Positions 9,264 to 17,687 are shown, numbered from the stretch's first letter. The stretch is DNA of 40,046 nt from JAFTYO01 sp045644765 (GCA_045644765.1 JAZRHM010000002.1:1-40046); one strand, 5' to 3'. Numbers and translations: made by a program. Notes: a model not told the origin generated them from the sequence alone.

Positions 9264-9293
9264 TTGACAAATAAGAGCGTTTTTTGTTAAAAT
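9264..9293 (+). promoter_or_regulatory. Predicted promoter of the His-rich repeat protein gene
   Basis: TTGACA (9264-9269) and TAAAAT (9288-9293) are 18 nt apart. The TTGACAAATAAG string is identical at the promoter at 24405. Confidence 0.65.
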
Positions 9294-9336
9294 GAACCGG
9301 AGAAAGCAAGTATTAATTTATTAAATATTGTGTAAT

Positions 9337-10326
9337 ATGAAAAAGGTATTATTATTTTTGGCATTTGCATTGGTAATGCAAGTTGCCCAAGCTCAAATTA
9401 ATGAGATTTATTTGAGCAATGGAGTTGTTTTAACCGGTAATCAATGGCATTTTGATGACTATTCGGTTATGGAGGCTAATAATGGCGTGTATATAATTAT
9501 AACCCCAAACGGTTATAACTATTATCAACTGCAACATTTTGATAAACTAAGTTTTGAACTTGCTTATTCAGAAGTCGTTTACAGTGTGAAGCCATATATT
9601 TACAATAATCAATTCGGATGGTACATTCGAGGGCATTATCGTAACTATTTTTATTATCCTGATGGAAGTGTTGTGGTGTTGTCGTATGTACCGACATTTT
9701 ATACTTTCCATTATGATGTAGCCCGATTAACTTATTTGAATTTGAGGTATTGGCACTGGAAAACTGCAGGATTGTATCATCATTTGTGGCATAAACCACA
9801 TCATTATCATCATCCACCGCAGCATCACCACCATAATCATCATCCTCACCATGGTCATAATGGTAGTCACAATCGTCCTGAACCGCCAAGAAACGGTAAT
9901 GGTCATGCTACACCACCTTCAAGAAACGGCGAAGTTAGAAGACCTACTTCTACTCAGCCTTCAAGAAGTACGACCGTAACAAGACCTGCTACGACAACGC
10001 CTTCAAGAGGTACGACCGTAACAAGACCTGCTGCGACAACGCCTTCAAGAAGTACGACCGTAACAAGGCCTGCTACGACCACGCCTTCAAGAAGTACGAC
10101 TGTAGCAAGACCTGCTTCTACTCAGACTTCAAGAGGCACGGCTGTAGCAAGACCTGCTTCTACTCAGACTTCAAGAGGCACGGCTGTAGCAAGACCTGCT
10201 ACGACACCTTCAAGAGGTACGGCTGTAGCAAGACCTGCTTCTACTCAGACTTCAAGAGGCACGGCTGTAGCAAGACCTGCTACGACACCTTCGAGAAGTA
10301 GTAGTGCGACAAGAACTAGACGGTAG
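9337..10326 (+). CDS. Exported His-rich protein with Thr/Pro/Arg repeat tail
   Basis: The product is about 329 residues. MKKVLLFLAFALVMQVAQAQ is a clear signal peptide. A Tyr/Trp-rich globular segment follows (residues about 20-155), then a His-rich segment with long HH runs (about 155-175). A basic tail comes last, made of about nine repeats of the form (S/T)(S/T)PSR(G/S)T(T/A)V(T/A)RPA. The His cluster could bind metal and the tail could bind cell-wall polymer or nucleic acid, but neither is demonstrated. The GTG nine bases upstream is possible; the ATG giving MKK is preferred. No Shine-Dalgarno site is visible. Monocistronic. Confidence 0.85.
   Translation: MKKVLLFLAFALVMQVAQAQINEIYLSNGVVLTGNQWHFDDYSVMEANNGVYIIITPNGYNYYQLQHFDKLSFELAYSEVVYSVKPYIYNNQFGWYIRGHYRNYFYYPDGSVVVLSYVPTFYTFHYDVARLTYLNLRYWHWKTAGLYHHLWHKPHHYHHPPQHHHHNHHPHHGHNGSHNRPEPPRNGNGHATPPSRNGEVRRPTSTQPSRSTTVTRPATTTPSRGTTVTRPAATTPSRSTTVTRPATTTPSRSTTVARPASTQTSRGTAVARPASTQTSRGTAVARPATTPSRGTAVARPASTQTSRGTAVARPATTPSRSSSATRTRR
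9943..10315 (+). repeat. Tandem coding repeats in the Thr/Pro/Arg tail
   Basis: Units of about 36-45 nt containing (a/g)CAAG(a/g)CCTGCT and TCAAGAAGTACG or TCAAGAGGCACG recur about nine times. The last few units alternate a TCTACTCAGACT and an ACGACACCT version, which shows recent unequal duplication. Copy number is likely to vary among strains. Confidence 0.85.
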
Positions 10327-10347
10327 TTTTCGGTTAAAAAACATTCT

Positions 10348-10385
10348 AAAAAAACTTCCCCTTAAAGATAAGGGGAAGTTTTTTA
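10348..10385. terminator. Bidirectional terminator
   Basis: A stem AAAACTTCCCCTTA / TAAGGGGAAGTTTT is flanked by A-run and T-run. It closes the His-rich protein gene on plus and the accD operon on minus. Confidence 0.9.
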
Positions 10386-10402
10386 ATCTTATTTATCAAA
10401 AA

Positions 10403-11248
10403 CTATTTATGCATCAATATATTAAGAACTTTGGAGAGTTCTTGTTTCATATGTTGTCTGTCTACAACAATATCAACCATTCCATGTTCTTTTAAATATT
10501 CAGCGCGTTGAAAACCTTCGGGTAGCTTTTCTCTGATTGTTTGCTCAATTACACGTTGTCCGGCAAAACCTATCAAACACCCTTTTTCAGCAATGTTTAT
10601 ATCGCCTAACATCGCAAACGATGCAGAAACACCACCTGTTGTAGGATCTGCCATAATAGATATAAATGGTAAACCTTTTTCTTTCAAACAATTAACAGCG
10701 GCTGTTGTTCTGGCCATTTGCATTAAAGATAAAATACCTTCTTGCATGCGAGCGCCTCCGGAAGATGCAACCGTAACTAAAGGTGCTTTGTGTTTGATCG
10801 CAAGTTCGGTGGCAGTGATAATCCCTTCACCAACCGCCGTACCCATGGAACCGCCCATGAAAGAAAAGTCCATAACAGCAACAATACAATCAACACCACC
10901 AATCTTACCTTTGGCAACTTTAATGGCATCTTGATTACCTGTGTTTTTGCGATATGTTTTTAACCTGTCGCTATAACGTTGAGTGTCCTTAAACTTTAAC
11001 GGGTCATCATGTCCAAGCGGTAAATTGATTTCGGTATATTTCTCATCATCAAAAAGCATTTTTAAACGCTTATCTATATACAGACGTAAATGATGACCAC
11101 ATGATGTACATACATACATCGATTTTTTTAACTCTTTGGAAAAAAGCATCTGATTACAAACAGGACACTTTACCCATAAATTGTCGGCAATTTCTTTCGG
11201 AGTCGTTTTTTGAATTTTCGGACGAACGATATCGGTAAGCCAATTCAT
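10403..11248 (-). CDS. accD: Acetyl-CoA carboxylase carboxyltransferase subunit beta
   Basis: The 281-residue protein transfers the carboxyl group from biotin to acetyl-CoA together with AccA, the first step of fatty acid synthesis. The N-terminal zinc ribbon has Cys28, Cys31, Cys47 and Cys50. The carboxyltransferase core carries SSGGARMQEG and PTTGGVSASFA. Length is typical. AGGAT lies upstream of the ATG. It is 9 nt downstream of the LapA-like gene and last in the minus-strand cluster. The usual alphaproteobacterial neighbours trpA and folC are not present. Confidence 0.96.
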   Translation of the reverse strand: MNWLTDIVRPKIQKTTPKEIADNLWVKCPVCNQMLFSKELKKSMYVCTSCGHHLRLYIDKRLKMLFDDEKYTEINLPLGHDDPLKFKDTQRYSDRLKTYRKNTGNQDAIKVAKGKIGGVDCIVAVMDFSFMGGSMGTAVGEGIITATELAIKHKAPLVTVASSGGARMQEGILSLMQMARTTAAVNCLKEKGLPFISIMADPTTGGVSASFAMLGDINIAEKGCLIGFAGQRVIEQTIREKLPEGFQRAEYLKEHGMVDIVVDRQHMKQELSKVLNILMHK

Positions 11249-11257
11249 ATATATATC

Positions 11258-11650
11258 CTATTGTTGATTTTTCTTGAAAGAAAAGAAATTTGACATTTTT
11301 TCTTTTAAGGTGATTTTGGGTGTCTCCGGCTCTTTATTTTTAAGATATTCAATGTTTTCTTGCAAGTTTGAAACCGTAGCGTGCAATTTTTCATGCTCTT
11401 TATTCAAGGCTTTGTTTGTTTTTTTGTGTATTTTTAACTGTGAACGAACAGGAGCATTGGCAACATATCCGTCTAAGCGACCAAGCAAATATCCCGAAAA
11501 GAACAAAATCAAAATCAAAACACTCAAAGAAATTGTAATGTCAATACTAAAGGGTTTTAAAGTAAATGTAGCGAAATCATTGTTTATGACAGCAAACACG
11601 ATAACAATTATAACTAACGGAATGCCGATTAATCTTCTGATAAAATTCAT
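11258..11650 (-). CDS. LapA (DUF1049) domain membrane protein
   Basis: This 130-residue protein has two N-terminal membrane helices (about residues 8-24 and 40-59) separated by a short periplasmic loop containing NNDFATFTLKPF, the layout of LapA-domain proteins. A basic, coiled-coil-prone cytoplasmic tail follows (about residues 75-130). Homologues lie beside ihfB and are linked to envelope and LPS assembly. The ATG has AAAGGG upstream. It lies between ihfB and accD with short gaps, suggesting an operon. Confidence 0.8.
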   Translation of the reverse strand: MNFIRRLIGIPLVIIVIVFAVINNDFATFTLKPFSIDITISLSVLILILFFSGYLLGRLDGYVANAPVRSQLKIHKKTNKALNKEHEKLHATVSNLQENIEYLKNKEPETPKITLKEKMSNFFSFKKNQQ

Positions 11651-11694
11651 TTTTAAAACCCTTTCTAAAAAACTTACGAAAATAAGCTAAGAAA

Positions 11695-11973
11695 TTATTG
11701 ATTCAATAATTCGTGCAATTCTTTTCCGGTTTTAAAGTGTGCAATATTGCGTTCATCAACTTCTACTTTTGCTCCGGTACGGGGGTTCTTTGCAACACGT
11801 GGAGCACGTTTGCGAACGGAAAATGCACCAAAACCACGAAATTCAACTCTATCGCCATTTGCAAGAGTTGAAATGATTTTGTTAAAAATAACATTTACAA
11901 TTTTCTCCACATCTCTAAGTGTAAGATTTGGATTCTTTGCTGCAATTTTTTCAATTAATTCTGATTTAGTCAC
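11695..11973 (-). CDS. ihfB: Integration host factor subunit beta
   Basis: This is a 92-residue HU/IHF-family DNA-bending protein. It begins MTKSELIEKIA, has the arm sequence RVEFRGFGAFSVRKRAPR and ends HFKTGKELHELL, which fits IhfB better than HU or IhfA. IHF heterodimers bend specific sites in promoters, att sites and replication origins. The start codon is GTG, supported by AAGAGGT 4-5 nt upstream. It is followed by the LapA-like gene, the common proteobacterial order. Confidence 0.88.
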   Translation of the reverse strand: MTKSELIEKIAAKNPNLTLRDVEKIVNVIFNKIISTLANGDRVEFRGFGAFSVRKRAPRVAKNPRTGAKVEVDERNIAHFKTGKELHELLNQ

Positions 11974-12056
11974 TTTTACCTCTTATTTAAACTGGTTAAT
12001 AAAAAAAATTCTGAATGCAAAATACAGCCTATTTATTCAAATTTCTACTATTTTTT

Positions 12057-12713
12057 TCATTTTATACAGACATCAGGTGCTTTTAAATATAGCGGTTTAG
12101 GAAAATCTAACGTTTTATTGCTTAATTTTTTTAGTCCGGTGAGAGCCAAATTATCAATCGATATATTTTGTTTCATCTTTATACAATTGAGCCGAAGACC
12201 GCTGGGACGACTTAAAAAACGTTCAACACCATCTCCGATAAGAGTTACCTGTTTGTCACTTAAAAATTTGATAATATCATCGCTAAAAGCTGTTGAGGGG
12301 GGCATGATTTTGTTCAATTTGGAATCGTAATATTGAATGTAAAAATCTTCACGTTTTGTTTCAATTATTACGGCGTTAACTTCTGAAATTTCGTTATAAT
12401 CAAGCTCGGATATGTAGGATTCAAAAGCGCTTATCCCGGCGATGTTTAAATCAGGACACGCTAACTTGAAAGCTCTGGCAGCCGATATGCTGGAACGAAC
12501 ACCCGTAAAAGACCCCGGACCTGTGCAAACAACCGCTAACGACAAATCTTTGAAATGCAATTTGTGTTTTTTAAGCATTTCATCTATTTGAACAATTAGA
12601 GTTTCGGCTTGTCCGAAATCCATTTCTTTTTCAAATCTGTCAATTTCGGTTTTGTTCTCAAAAAGCACTATGGAACAAAAATTAACAGTGGTATCAAAAG
12701 CTAATGTAAACAT
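12057..12713 (-). CDS. tsaB: tRNA threonylcarbamoyladenosine biosynthesis protein TsaB
   Basis: The product is about 218 residues. It opens with FTLAFDTT, the ASKHA-fold start of TsaB, and contains CTGPGSFTGVRSS, the family signature. TsaB partners TsaD and TsaE to make t6A37 on ANN-decoding tRNAs. A GTG four codons upstream (12725) is also open, but GAGGG is too close to it; the ATG giving MFTLAFDTT matches the family. The C-terminal half is divergent, as is usual. It lies upstream of ihfB on the same strand with an 80-nt gap. Confidence 0.9.
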   Translation of the reverse strand: MFTLAFDTTVNFCSIVLFENKTEIDRFEKEMDFGQAETLIVQIDEMLKKHKLHFKDLSLAVVCTGPGSFTGVRSSISAARAFKLACPDLNIAGISAFESYISELDYNEISEVNAVIIETKREDFYIQYYDSKLNKIMPPSTAFSDDIIKFLSDKQVTLIGDGVERFLSRPSGLRLNCIKMKQNISIDNLALTGLKKLSNKTLDFPKPLYLKAPDVCIK

Positions 12714-12809
12714 TTTTTTATTCACACCCTCAAATTTAGATTGCGTATTTCAGTTTATAATATACAATTTATAAACAAACAATGATTTTTTAATGTAAGT
12801 GAAAAAACA

Positions 12810-14474
12810 ATGAACAATATTTTATTTCAAGATATACTTTATTTGCTCTTTATTATCGGAATTATACTCATATCGCTGATAGTTTCTTTCAGGATAACCA
12901 TACTCAGACTTAAACAAAAAAACTATTTTCTTAATCGTGACAGAGAGCGCTATGCAGAAACATTATATGCTTCTAAGGACGGCTATTTTGCTTTTGTTTA
13001 TCCGGATGAACGTATAAATGATCCTAGAAGAACAGTAAGGGAGCGCTGTTCAAGACGGTTGGCTGTTATGCTTAATTTAAAAAATGGTGTCAGTTCAAGT
13101 TTTGAAGATGTCTTATCTATGTTTTACAAAGATGATGCTAAAAAAATAAGTAAATATCTTAAATTGATGCAAGAAGAAAATATACCGTTTGAGGACACAT
13201 TTTCCTTAAAAAACGGAACTCGTAAAATGAGTATATTCGGCGCCAGAATTAATGCAAACGACGGAAATTTATATTGTGATATGCTATGGTTTAGAGATTT
13301 AAGCGAGGAAATGATTAAAATTGAAGAGCTTGAAAATAATCTTGATGTGTTAAAAAATCGGTTTCAAAGTCTTAATGATATGATAGATAATATTAATTAT
13401 CCGATGTGGCTCAGAGACGATTCGCTTAAAATTATAGCAGTTAATAAAAAATATGTTGAATATGCCGGTTTGAAAGATAAACAAGAAGTTTTAAACACTC
13501 AGTTTGAGTTTTCGGCTATCGGTAAAACCGATTCGGAAAATGCTATTGAGACAAATATGGCAAAATTGGCTCAACAAACCAATAAAATGCAAAAACAAAA
13601 CATTAATATGGTTGTAAATGGTCAAGTACATTATTTTGAGATGATTGAAATGCCGTTCCATGCAGAAGGAAATTTGGAAAAAATATCAACGGCAGGATCG
13701 CTTTATGATATGACAGAGCTTGATAATGTTAAAAGATCATTTAAAATACATCAAAGCGCACATTTGGATGTGTTATCAGAGTTAGGAACTGCTTTTGCTA
13801 TTTTTGATACATCGCAAAAACTTATATTTAGTAACAAATCATTTTTAAATTTATGGGGATTGGATGCTAAGTTTTTATCATCTACACCTTCGTATTCTGA
13901 ATTTTTGGAAAAAATAAGAAGCTCCAGACTGTTGCCTGAGGTTAGTGATTTTAAGGGGTATAAGGAAACAGAATTAAAAATGTTTGCTGATTTGATAAAA
14001 TCAAGAGAAGATTTATTGCATCTTCCTGATGGCAGAACCATAAAAAGAGTGGTTTCTGTTCATCCGAACGGTTTAATTTTTGCTTTTGAAGATGTGTCTG
14101 ACAGATTGGCTGCTACTCGTATGATAAACGAGCTTATCGGTGTTCAACAAAATATATTGGATAATATAAATGATGCCGTGCTTATTTTCGGAAGCGATAG
14201 AAAACTTAAATTTTTTAATCAAAGCTATATAAAATTATGGAAAGCTGACGAGGTGAAATTGCGAGATATGCCTAGTTTGGGCGATGTTTTACAAATGCAA
14301 CAAAGTTTTTTTCAAAATCAAGAAAATTGGGATAAATTAAAACAAAATATGTTGAATCATATCTTCAATATATGTGCCAGGTTCCGATTGGAAAGAAACG
14401 ACGGTGTTATTATTGAGGTTATACCTAAGGTGTTGTCTGATGAAACAGTAATGATTACATATATGGTAAAATAG
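12810..14474 (+). CDS. Membrane-anchored multi-PAS protein without a kinase domain
   Basis: The 554-residue protein has one N-terminal membrane helix (about residues 7-27). A cytoplasmic chain of about four PAS-like folds follows: roughly 50-165, 180-300, 315-425 and 440-550. Each shows the PAS pattern, for example the segment with NINDAVLIFGSDRKLKFFNQ. Related alphaproteobacterial proteins usually continue into a histidine kinase core with HATPase_c. Here the frame stops after MITYMVK with no H-box, N-box or G-box. It may be a signalling adaptor or a degenerate DivL-like sensor. Divergent from tsaB. Confidence 0.8.
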   Translation: MNNILFQDILYLLFIIGIILISLIVSFRITILRLKQKNYFLNRDRERYAETLYASKDGYFAFVYPDERINDPRRTVRERCSRRLAVMLNLKNGVSSSFEDVLSMFYKDDAKKISKYLKLMQEENIPFEDTFSLKNGTRKMSIFGARINANDGNLYCDMLWFRDLSEEMIKIEELENNLDVLKNRFQSLNDMIDNINYPMWLRDDSLKIIAVNKKYVEYAGLKDKQEVLNTQFEFSAIGKTDSENAIETNMAKLAQQTNKMQKQNINMVVNGQVHYFEMIEMPFHAEGNLEKISTAGSLYDMTELDNVKRSFKIHQSAHLDVLSELGTAFAIFDTSQKLIFSNKSFLNLWGLDAKFLSSTPSYSEFLEKIRSSRLLPEVSDFKGYKETELKMFADLIKSREDLLHLPDGRTIKRVVSVHPNGLIFAFEDVSDRLAATRMINELIGVQQNILDNINDAVLIFGSDRKLKFFNQSYIKLWKADEVKLRDMPSLGDVLQMQQSFFQNQENWDKLKQNMLNHIFNICARFRLERNDGVIIEVIPKVLSDETVMITYMVK

Positions 14475-14536
14475 TTTTGACATTAATTCTTTAGTATGTC
14501 ATAATTTGGTCGTGTATATAAGTATGTGAGGTTGGT

Positions 14537-15385
14537 TTGGATACAAACAATAAAATTTCTGAAGATGAAGAATTTTCCTTTGATTGGAAGAAAAAAGGGT
14601 TCAGTAATAATGAGCGTCTTACATTGAAAAATGATGTAAAAGAGGCTCAGAAATATGCTGAAGACAAGAAAACTCCGTTATCTAAAAAAAATAAAGTAAC
14701 TCCGGAGAATTTGCCTTTGGGGCTAAAAAAATTACGTAAAAAAATCAGAGACATATATGATGAAGAAGACGATGATGAAAATGATACTTATTTTGCTCAT
14801 ATAAAGATGCCGGAACAAGAGGAAGACAACACGTTGTTGTATGCTCTTAATGAAGATGAGAGAAATATTTATAAACAAAAGAATGTTTTTGAAACTTCAA
14901 AAATGCAACAAAATGCCGGAAAAATGGAAGCCCTGCATATAGCCAATAATTTGGCTCGTGAAGCAGGATTAAATAATATCAGCCGAAAAGCAATTGAAAT
15001 GGGAATGCAACAAGCAACTTTTGACCCGCAAAAAACACAAGAAGAAGTTATAAGAAAAGAGGTGGGGGGTAAGCTTGGAATAAAAGGTAAACTCGATGAC
15101 GGTAAAATTATTCAGGCAGCGAGAGGTATTAAAAAAGTTGAGCAGCTCGGTGGTAAAAATGCTGCCAAAAATTTACAAATGAAAGATATCGTTAAAGCCG
15201 GTGAAGAAAAATTGAGCGATATAGAGTTGGCAGAAATGATTTTGGAAAAATCAGGGCAAGATGTAAAAAAACGTAAAAATAAACTAAATAAAACGAAAGA
15301 AAATATTGAACTTAAGCATTTTAAACAACCGGAACAATCAGTTGAAAGAAAGGCGCCGAGAATAGATACAAATTTAGGAAGATAA
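14537..15385 (+). CDS. Highly charged cytoplasmic protein, function unknown
   Basis: This 282-residue protein has no signal peptide or membrane segment. Residues 1-70 are charged, with a very acidic block DEEDDDEND near residue 77. A helical middle and a Lys-rich C-terminal third follow. The start is TTG at 14537 with GAGG 5-6 nt upstream; no ATG fits better. It follows the PAS gene by about 60 nt, so the two may be one unit. I do not recognise the family; the low-complexity composition suggests partial disorder. Confidence 0.75.
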   Translation: MDTNNKISEDEEFSFDWKKKGFSNNERLTLKNDVKEAQKYAEDKKTPLSKKNKVTPENLPLGLKKLRKKIRDIYDEEDDDENDTYFAHIKMPEQEEDNTLLYALNEDERNIYKQKNVFETSKMQQNAGKMEALHIANNLAREAGLNNISRKAIEMGMQQATFDPQKTQEEVIRKEVGGKLGIKGKLDDGKIIQAARGIKKVEQLGGKNAAKNLQMKDIVKAGEEKLSDIELAEMILEKSGQDVKKRKNKLNKTKENIELKHFKQPEQSVERKAPRIDTNLGR

Positions 15386-15398
15386 CCTATAAAGAAAA

Positions 15399-15427
15399 TT
15401 GACAGGTTAAAAAACTTCATTTATCAT
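15399..15427 (+). promoter_or_regulatory. Predicted promoter of the EIIA-HPr-methyltransferase operon
   Basis: TTGACA (15399-15404) and TATCAT (15422-15427) have a 17-nt spacer, about 35 nt before the first gene. Confidence 0.75.
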
Positions 15428-15463
15428 AATAACAAAATTAACCTTTATCACTACGAGGAAGCA

Positions 15464-15880
15464 ATGGAAAACCAATATTATACCATTATTGAAAAACAGG
15501 ACTTTTATGAAATTATTGAAAATAAATATGGTGAACTGGCTATATTTATTGATGCCAGAGCCGGAAGTCCGGTAAAGCCGGTTTTAGAATTTGACGGTAA
15601 AGAGACAGCCTTGTTGAAAAGAGATGAACGTTTGGCAGTCAGGCTGGATAAAATCGATTCTGAAACAAAAAATGTTTTAGCCGAGTCTGAGTTTGTAATG
15701 ATTGTAGAATTATCGGGCGAAATGGTGGAACGTGTATATGGTGTTCCCGTAGATAATGTTGAAGAGATTGTCTTTATCGGCCGTCAAACGCGCGCTGATG
15801 AATTGGTTAAAGCAAAAAATCGAGATGACGTATTAAAAGCTTTCGGTGCTGTAAAATCTTGGACAGGCGGTAATAAATAA
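15464..15880 (+). CDS. Small unknown protein at the head of the PTS operon
   Basis: A 138-residue soluble protein with mixed beta-strand character (for example AIFIDARAGSPVKPVLEFDG) and no motif I recognise. The start has GAGGAA 6-7 nt upstream. Its stop codon overlaps the ATG of the EIIA gene by one base, so the two are translationally coupled. In many alphaproteobacteria this place upstream of EIIA-Man and HPr holds HPr kinase (hprK). This protein has no Walker A motif and is not HprK. A role linked to the PTS relay is inferred from position only. Confidence 0.75.
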   Translation: MENQYYTIIEKQDFYEIIENKYGELAIFIDARAGSPVKPVLEFDGKETALLKRDERLAVRLDKIDSETKNVLAESEFVMIVELSGEMVERVYGVPVDNVEEIVFIGRQTRADELVKAKNRDDVLKAFGAVKSWTGGNK

Positions 15881-16275
15881 TGATTGGATTAGTTTTAGTT
15901 ACTCATGGCCGTTTGGCTGAAGAATTTTTAGCGGCAATGCAACATATTGTCGGTCCGCAAGATTATGTAGAAACAGTTTGCATTGGTCCTGATGACGATA
16001 TGGAAACAAGGCGTGATGAAATTATGCATAAAGTACAACAAGCAGATAGTGGGAAAGGTGTTGTTGTTTTAACTGATATGTTTGGCGGAACTCCTTCAAA
16101 CTTAGCGATTTCAATTATGGATAAAGCAAATGTTGAAATAATTGCCGGTGTGAATTTGCCTATGTTAATTAAGCTAGCTGCCCTTAGAAAAGATTGTGGC
16201 TTAAAAGATGTTGTCATAGGGGCACAAGACGCCGGAAAAAAATATATTAATATAGCTTCTCAATTGTTAGGATAA
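15880..16275 (+). CDS. PTS EIIA component, mannose-type fold
   Basis: The 131-residue protein begins MIGLVLVTHGRLAEEF. His9 in VTHG is the phosphorylated residue of the EIIA-Man fold. DMFGGTPSN near residues 66-74 is the second signature. It accepts phosphate from HPr. No EIIB, EIIC or EIID sugar transporter genes are near, so this is likely the regulatory EIIA(Man) of alphaproteobacterial PTS(Ntr)-type relays. It overlaps the upstream gene by 1 nt and is 1 nt before ptsH. Confidence 0.92.
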   Translation: MIGLVLVTHGRLAEEFLAAMQHIVGPQDYVETVCIGPDDDMETRRDEIMHKVQQADSGKGVVVLTDMFGGTPSNLAISIMDKANVEIIAGVNLPMLIKLAALRKDCGLKDVVIGAQDAGKKYINIASQLLG

Positions 16276-16276
16276 T

Positions 16277-16558
16277 ATGATGAGCAATGATATTTGTTCT
16301 GTTGAGCTACTGATACAAAATAAAAAAGGATTACATGCGAGGGCTGCAGCCTCATTTGTTAAATGTGTCGAAGAATTTGATGCCGAAGTTACCGTTGAAA
16401 GATTGGGACAATCCGTCAGCGGTTGTTCAATTATGGGATTGATGATGTTAGCGGCTTCTTGCGGCACAACAATAAAGGTTTGTGCAAGCGGTGTTCAGGC
16501 TCAAGAAGCTATAAGTGCAATATCTTTACTTGTTAATTGCAAATTTGGTGAAGAATAG
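16277..16558 (+). CDS. ptsH: Phosphocarrier protein HPr
   Basis: The 93-residue HPr has its active His20 in KKGLHARAAASF. The regulatory serine region SGCSIMGLMML follows, in which Ser51 corresponds to Ser46 of classical HPr. It shuttles phosphate from enzyme I to EIIA. AGGA precedes the ATG. Enzyme I (ptsP) and HPr kinase are not in this window. The stop overlaps the GTG start of the methyltransferase by one base, an unusual coupling of PTS and DNA-methylation genes. Confidence 0.93.
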   Translation: MMSNDICSVELLIQNKKGLHARAAASFVKCVEEFDAEVTVERLGQSVSGCSIMGLMMLAASCGTTIKVCASGVQAQEAISAISLLVNCKFGEE

Positions 16559-17478
16559 TGACTAAGGCTCCACGAAATCAGACTATAAGTTTGTCATCAA
16601 GGCAAATTTCTCATTATGTCTCAAAAGCCATAAAAATAAAAAAAGGTTGCTTGCTTGAAGATATGATTGATAAAGTTATATTTCAAGATGCCTTTAGAGC
16701 CTTAAATTATATCCCTGATAACAGTGTGGATTTGATTGTTGTTGATCCTCCGTATAATTTGACTAAGGTGTTCAGTAAACAACAGTTCAAGGCTATGGAT
16801 ATTAAAGAATATCAAAAATGGTTAGATAAATGGCTTAAAAGTGCTGCTCGTATTTTAAAGGAAAACGGAAGCATTTATATATGCTCTGATTGGAAAACCT
16901 CTTTAGCAATTCCGACAATTGCCCAGAAATATTTTATATTGCAGAATCGTATATCTTGGGAAAGAGAAAAAGGGCGAGGGGCCTTAAATAATTGGAAAAA
17001 TTGTCTTGAAGATATATGGTTTTTTACTAAGAGTCCACAATATACTTTTAACTTAGATGCTGTTAAAATGTTACGTCCCGTAATTGCCCCATATCGAGAT
17101 TCGAAAGGGAGTCCTAAAGATTGGGATGAAAATGAAAATGGTAATAAATATAGATTTACCCATCCTTCAAATGTGTGGACAGATATATCCATTCCTTTTT
17201 GGTCAATGCCCGAAAATACACCTCATCCGACGCAGAAGCCTGAAAAACTTATTGCTAAACTGATTTTAGCATCAAGCAATGAGGGAGATTTGGTTTTTGA
17301 TCCGTTTTTAGGTTCCGGTACTACGGCGGTGGTGGCAAAAAAACTTGGAAGACATTATCTTGGTATTGAGCGTGAAAAAGAATATGTTGCATACTCGGAA
17401 TATCGTCTTGAAAAAGCAGATGAAGACAGCTCAATTCAGGGTTATGAAAACGGAGTATTTAAATTAAGAAATTGCTGA
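16558..17478 (+). CDS. Site-specific DNA methyltransferase (N6-adenine/N4-cytosine type), solitary
   Basis: The 306-residue enzyme has motif IV DPPY at residues 63-66 and motif I FDPFLGSGTT near residues 247-256. The order is IV before I, the beta class that includes CcrM and YhdJ. It should transfer methyl from S-adenosylmethionine to adenine N6 or cytosine N4. The start is GTG, overlapping the ptsH stop. No restriction endonuclease is adjacent, so it is an orphan methylase. It lacks the extra C-terminal domain of CcrM, so assignment to CcrM is not supported. The recognition site is unknown. Confidence 0.9.
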   Translation: MTKAPRNQTISLSSRQISHYVSKAIKIKKGCLLEDMIDKVIFQDAFRALNYIPDNSVDLIVVDPPYNLTKVFSKQQFKAMDIKEYQKWLDKWLKSAARILKENGSIYICSDWKTSLAIPTIAQKYFILQNRISWEREKGRGALNNWKNCLEDIWFFTKSPQYTFNLDAVKMLRPVIAPYRDSKGSPKDWDENENGNKYRFTHPSNVWTDISIPFWSMPENTPHPTQKPEKLIAKLILASSNEGDLVFDPFLGSGTTAVVAKKLGRHYLGIEREKEYVAYSEYRLEKADEDSSIQGYENGVFKLRNC

Positions 17479-17504
17479 ACATTTTTATCAGTTACGGTAA
17501 AATA

Positions 17505-17543
17505 AAAATAGGCAATGTACTCATTTATTGCCTATTTTTTATA
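17505..17543 (+). terminator. Terminator after the methyltransferase operon
   Basis: A 12-bp stem AAAATAGGCAAT / ATTGCCTATTTT with a 10-nt loop is followed by T's. Confidence 0.88.
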
Positions 17544-17564
17544 TATTAAATATTAATAAAAGTA

Positions 17565-17593
17565 TTGACTCTTTGTAAAAAAACATATATAAG
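17565..17593 (+). promoter_or_regulatory. Predicted promoter of the ffh operon
   Basis: TTGACT (17565-17570) and TATAAG (17588-17593) are 17 nt apart. Transcription from here leaves a leader of about 130 nt before ffh. Confidence 0.75.
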
Positions 17594-17642
17594 CGATTTA
17601 ACTTTTAAGAAAATTAACAATAAAAAGTTTGTTTTATATATA

Positions 17643-17687
17643 CACTCCAAGGAGTGCCGCCAGTCAGCGAGGGTTCGCACACTGGCG
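17643..17687 (+). ncRNA. Structured 5' leader of ffh (candidate cis-regulatory RNA)
   Basis: Two adjacent stem-loops stand out as GC-rich in an AT-rich spacer. The first is CACTC-CAAG-GAGTG (17643-17656) with a 4-nt loop. The second has a 7-bp stem CGCCAGT/ACTGGCG (17658-17687), a symmetric CA/AC internal loop and an inner GCGA-GGGT-TCGC hairpin. Flanking direct repeats TTTATATATAC lie at about 17632 and 17695. No T-run follows, so these are not terminators. The ffh start is 40 nt downstream. SRP RNA was considered and rejected, because the conserved GGAAGG/AGCA core is absent. Structure is seen; regulation is inferred. Confidence 0.6.

Noticed and set aside
9497..9889. 130-residue Asp/His-rich frame on the minus strand
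   Set aside because: It is the antisense shadow of the His-rich coding segment, with no ribosome site.
16558..17478. CcrM cell-cycle methyltransferase
   Set aside because: Motif order fits, but the extra C-terminal domain of CcrM is missing; kept as a beta-class methyltransferase of unknown site.
17643..17687. SRP RNA (4.5S) gene next to ffh
   Set aside because: The conserved core GGAAGG...AGCA is absent and the stems are too short; kept only as a structured leader.
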